25,415 nt of DNA from Leptofilum sp050292445 (GTDB lineage Bacteria > Chloroflexota > Anaerolineae > Promineifilales > Promineifilaceae), in assembly GCA_050292445.1 (NCBI GenBank), contig JBNKLQ010000063.1, positions 1 through 25,415 on the forward strand. The letters are read 5' to 3'. The notes beneath the pieces were generated by a model, which was not told the origin of the DNA, did not search any database, and was given only the letters and a program-made list of their open reading frames with translations. Position numbers and translations under genes: made by a program. Positions within the stretch are counted from its first letter, which is position 1, and each line of letters opens with the position of its first letter. Of the stretch, positions 23,604-25,415 are shown one piece after another.

Positions 23604-23897
23604 ATGAAAGGTCTTAGCAAGAAGCTAACAATGATCTGGGTTTGCCTGGCGCTCGTGTTGTTGTTCTCGGTTGGATTGGTTTTAGCTGGGGGTACTATCA
23701 CCTCACGGGATCTGGTGAGCGGCGGTGGAGGTCAGGTAAGCCAAAGCGGCCTGACTTTACATACGGCCGTTGGCCAGCCCGCTGTAGGCTCGGTGCAAAA
23801 CAGCGAAACATTGTGCAGTGGTTTTCTCTGCGATGCCAGCGCCCCCTCTTTAAGCGGGGGTGAACACAGCCTCTATTTGCCGTTTATCATTCGCTAG
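23604..23897 (+). CDS. Small secreted protein with 'VGQPxVG' repeat-type domain and LYLPF tail
   Basis: A 97-residue exported protein. AAAGGAG lies 7 nt before the ATG at 23604. Residues 1-28 form a clear signal peptide ('LALVLLFSVGLVLAGG'). The mature part reads 'SGLTLHTAVGQPAVGSVQNS' and 'LCSGFLC', with C71 and C76. This short beta motif is seen in many secreted Chloroflexota proteins of unknown function. The protein ends 'GEHSLYLPFIIR'; I recall '(V/L)YLPL(V/I)-R/K' tails as frequent in exported proteins of this phylum, and they may be a sorting or anchoring mark. It lies 16 bp after the beta-helix protein and just before a strong terminator, so the two form one transcript. The function is not known. 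Confidence 0.78.
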   Translation: MKGLSKKLTMIWVCLALVLLFSVGLVLAGGTITSRDLVSGGGGQVSQSGLTLHTAVGQPAVGSVQNSETLCSGFLCDASAPSLSGGEHSLYLPFIIR

Positions 23898-23920
23898 ATT
23901 CGGCACACAGTTATTGACAT

Positions 23921-23955
23921 AAAAAAGGCGAGGCTCATTTCAGCCTCGCCTTTTT
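23921..23955. terminator. Bidirectional rho-independent terminator
   Basis: A perfect 9-bp GC-rich stem (GGCGAGGCT at 23927-23935, AGCCTCGCC at 23942-23950) has a 6-nt loop. It is flanked by an A6 run before and a T5 run after. It serves the secreted-protein pair on the plus strand and the response regulator on the minus strand, which converge here. Confidence 0.93.
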
Positions 23956-23974
23956 GTCTTGCCTACGCAACAGA

Positions 23975-24610
23975 TTAATTGTTCAGTGTGATAATTTGCC
24001 GCTCCAGGGCAACGGTCACGGCTGCCGTCCGATCATCCACCCCCAACTTATTGAAGATGTGGATGAGGTGGGTTTTGACGGTGGCGGTACTGATGTGCAG
24101 GCTTTTGCCGATTTCCCGGTTGCTAGCTCCTTTGGCCACCAGCTGCAACACCTCAATTTCGCGGGCGCTCAGGTTTTCCTCGGCCGGGGCGCGCATCCGG
24201 GTCATGAGGCGGGCAGCTACGGCCGGGGCCAGCACCGATTCGCCGTTGGCGGTGGCGCGAATGGCGCGGTACAGCTCTTCGCGGGGGGTGTCCTTGAGCA
24301 AATAGCCCGTTGCCCCGGCTTCGATGGCGCGCAGGATGTCGGCGTCGCTGTCGTAGGTGGTGAGGACGAGGATGTTGGCAGACGGCCGTTTCCCCTTAAT
24401 CTCCCCAATCGCCGTCACCCCATCCATCCCTGGCATGCGCAAATCCATCAAAATGACATCTGGTTTGTGTTTGGTGTCCAGCCTTAGTGCCTCAGAACCA
24501 TCTGACGCGGTGGCCACCACGTCAAAATCCGGCTGCCCGGCCAGCATTCCTGCCAACCCTTCTCGTACCACAGGATGATCGTCTACCAGGATGAGTTTTA
24601 TTTTGTCCAT
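23975..24610 (-). CDS. NarL/FixJ-family response regulator
   Basis: A 211-residue two-component regulator. The receiver domain (1-120) has D10/D11 ('LVDDHPVVREG'), the phospho-acceptor D56 in 'VILMDLRMPGMDG', and K105 in 'YLLKDTPREE'. The LuxR-type HTH follows, with 'LSAREIEVLQLVAKGASNRE' and 'STATVKTHLIHIFNKLGV'. The ATG at 24610 has AAGGA 7-8 nt before it. A longer in-frame start at 24694 would put repeat-derived residues at the N-terminus and is rejected. The histidine kinase gene lies upstream on the same strand, with a 16-bp-arm hairpin between them. It is probably phosphorylated by that kinase and then binds promoters; targets are unknown. Confidence 0.95.
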   Translation of the reverse strand: MDKIKLILVDDHPVVREGLAGMLAGQPDFDVVATASDGSEALRLDTKHKPDVILMDLRMPGMDGVTAIGEIKGKRPSANILVLTTYDSDADILRAIEAGATGYLLKDTPREELYRAIRATANGESVLAPAVAARLMTRMRAPAEENLSAREIEVLQLVAKGASNREIGKSLHISTATVKTHLIHIFNKLGVDDRTAAVTVALERQIITLNN

Positions 24611-24642
24611 TTTCGTGTCCTTGAAAAGCAGTGAAAAGTGAT

Positions 24643-24679
24643 AAGTGGTATGTGAAAAAGTTCTTTTCACATACCACTT
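24643..24679. repeat. Hairpin AAGTGGTATGTGAAAA / TTTTCACATACCACTT
   Basis: Perfect 16-bp arms (24643-24658 and 24664-24679) with a 5-nt loop lie in the 80-bp gap between kinase and regulator genes. It may reduce read-through from kinase to regulator. Neighbouring words (AGTGAAAAGTGATAAG, 24630-24645) match the element at 18143. Confidence 0.8.
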
Positions 24680-24690
24680 TTTACTCAGAG

Positions 24691-25415
24691 TCAAGCGCCA
24701 ATCGGAATCTTTACCACTACCGTCGTCCCGCCTTCTTGGTCGCTCTCCAGCAACATCTCGCCGCCGAATTGGGCCGCCCTTTCGCGCATTGCCTGTAGAC
24801 CAAAGCCGCCGCCGAAGGGCGAGGGCCTGGCTCCATTTAAGCCCACGCCATCATCCTGCACATCTAGCAGCACCGAATCCCCCATGTAAGAGAGGGTGAC
24901 GGTGACGTTTTGCGCCTGGGAGTGTTTGTGAATATTGGCCAGCGCCTCTTGCGTGGCCCGCAGCAGCGTCACATCTATGCCTGGATGGAGGGGCAGTGGC
25001 GTTCCAGTGGTTTGCATCGTGGCCGGGATGTTGTGCTGCTGACTCCAACGCTGCACAGTGCGCTCAATGGCGGCGGGCAGGGAGTTGTTTTCTAATGATT
25101 CCGGGCGCAAATCGGCCACCACGCGCCGGGCGGCCTGTAAATTGTGGCGAGCCGTTTCTTTGGCCTGCTGAATTTGGTGGCTCGTTTCGCTATTTGTGGA
25201 GGGCAGGCTTTGTTCGGCCGTTTCCAAATGCATGATGATGCTGATGAAGCCCTGGGCCAGCGTGTCGTGGATTTCGTGCGCCAGCCGTTGTCGCTCGGCC
25301 AGGATACCGGCCTGGTGCTGTGCTTCCGCCAGCTCTGTCTGAGTGGCATGCAGCTGGGTCAGCAGCTCGCGCCGTTCCTCGCTTTTTTCGATGATGGCAT
25401 GAATCCAAGCACCCA
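24691..25415 (-). CDS. NarL-type sensor histidine kinase (partial, N-terminus outside window)
   Basis: The frame is open from the stop at 24691 to the window edge, giving 240 residues of the C-terminal part. Residues 1-40 of the visible part are a coiled-coil helix ('EERRELLTQLHATQTELAEA'). The HisKA_3 dimerisation helix follows in 'ERQRLAHEIHDTLAQGF', with the phospho-acceptor His encoded at 25267-25269. The HATPase domain carries the N box 'ATQEALANIHKHSQA', the G1 box 'VQDDGVGLN' and 'GGGFGLQAMRERA'. This is the NarX/LiaS/DesK class. The sensing part lies beyond the window, so the signal is unknown. Its partner is the response regulator directly downstream. Confidence 0.93.
   Translation of the reverse strand, partial: GAWIHAIIEKSEERRELLTQLHATQTELAEAQHQAGILAERQRLAHEIHDTLAQGFISIIMHLETAEQSLPSTNSETSHQIQQAKETARHNLQAARRVVADLRPESLENNSLPAAIERTVQRWSQQHNIPATMQTTGTPLPLHPGIDVTLLRATQEALANIHKHSQAQNVTVTLSYMGDSVLLDVQDDGVGLNGARPSPFGGGFGLQAMRERAAQFGGEMLLESDQEGGTTVVVKIPIGA

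Larger units (their letters stand above)
106..24389. repeat. Highly iterated palindrome ACGGCCGT, about 39 copies
   Basis: Copies counted by hand start at 106, 208, 530, 1223, 3177, 3746, 3860, 4418, 5011, 5651, 5946, 7906, 8018, 8893, 9133, 10333, 10599, 11279, 11424, 12349, 12987, 13108, 13795, 14521, 15227, 15934, 16549, 17453, 18313, 18796, 19867, 20245, 21025, 21508, 22616, 22923, 23141, 23763 and 24382. A random 8-mer would be expected about 0.4 times. Only about 15 other CGGCCG hexamers were seen, so the A and T flanks are strongly preferred. Two copies (9133, 18313) lie between genes; the rest are in genes of both strands, most often read as Thr-Ala-Val or Asn/Asp-Gly-Arg. Confidence 0.92.

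Noticed and set aside
24611..24694. N-terminal extension of the response regulator by 28 residues
   Set aside because: The extension is translated from the inverted repeat, and the ATG at 24610 has its own ribosome site and starts exactly at the receiver domain.

Overview
The window looks like a chromosomal segment from an uncultivated Chloroflexota bacterium, probably Anaerolineae-like. This is an inference from gene content: a giant BTAD/AAA/TPR regulator, a WYL regulator, DUF5996, two-TM module proteins, and secreted proteins with a 'LYLPF' tail. It is not based on a marker gene; no rRNA, tRNA, CRISPR array or phage module was found. Base composition is moderate and coding density is high. 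The palindrome ACGGCCGT occurs about 39 times by hand count, against well under one expected by chance.

Layout. 1-669: 5' part of a secreted glycoside hydrolase (minus strand, running off the window). 736-2321: a WYL-domain regulator and a GyrI-like effector-binding protein, divergent around a 21-bp operator-like palindrome. 2404-2976: a membrane-anchored NTF2-like protein. 3170-4286: an FmdB zinc ribbon, CsoR/CstR-like repressor and OsmC operon, headed by a near-consensus sigma-70 promoter whose -10 box lies inside an RcnR/CsoR-type operator. 4357-6133: a GT2 glycosyltransferase and an SMC/ABC-like AAA ATPase. 6189-7115: an IS982-family element between divergent genes. 7225-12133: a glycan-type cluster of FAD oxidoreductase fused to a two-TM module, a free copy of that module, a membrane GT2 and RfbH. 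12147-15540: a LonH/YcbZ-type protease and a DUF5996 protein. 15615-18091: a two-gene ABC exporter. 18364-21948: a giant SARP-like ATPase regulator with a second helix-turn-helix at its C-terminus. 22154-23897: two secreted proteins ending at a strong bidirectional terminator. 23975-25415: a NarL-type response regulator and its histidine kinase (kinase truncated by the window edge).

How they fit together. The FAD oxidoreductase, GT2 proteins and RfbH suggest surface-polysaccharide work with a deoxysugar branch. The CsoR/OsmC/FmdB operon looks like an autoregulated thiol or sulfur-stress unit. The giant regulator and the two-component pair flank the secreted proteins and may control them, but nothing in the sequence proves this. 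The strongest novelty candidates are the iterated palindrome, the CsoR-type operator/promoter with a His-less regulator, the fused and free two-TM module, and the two-headed giant regulator.
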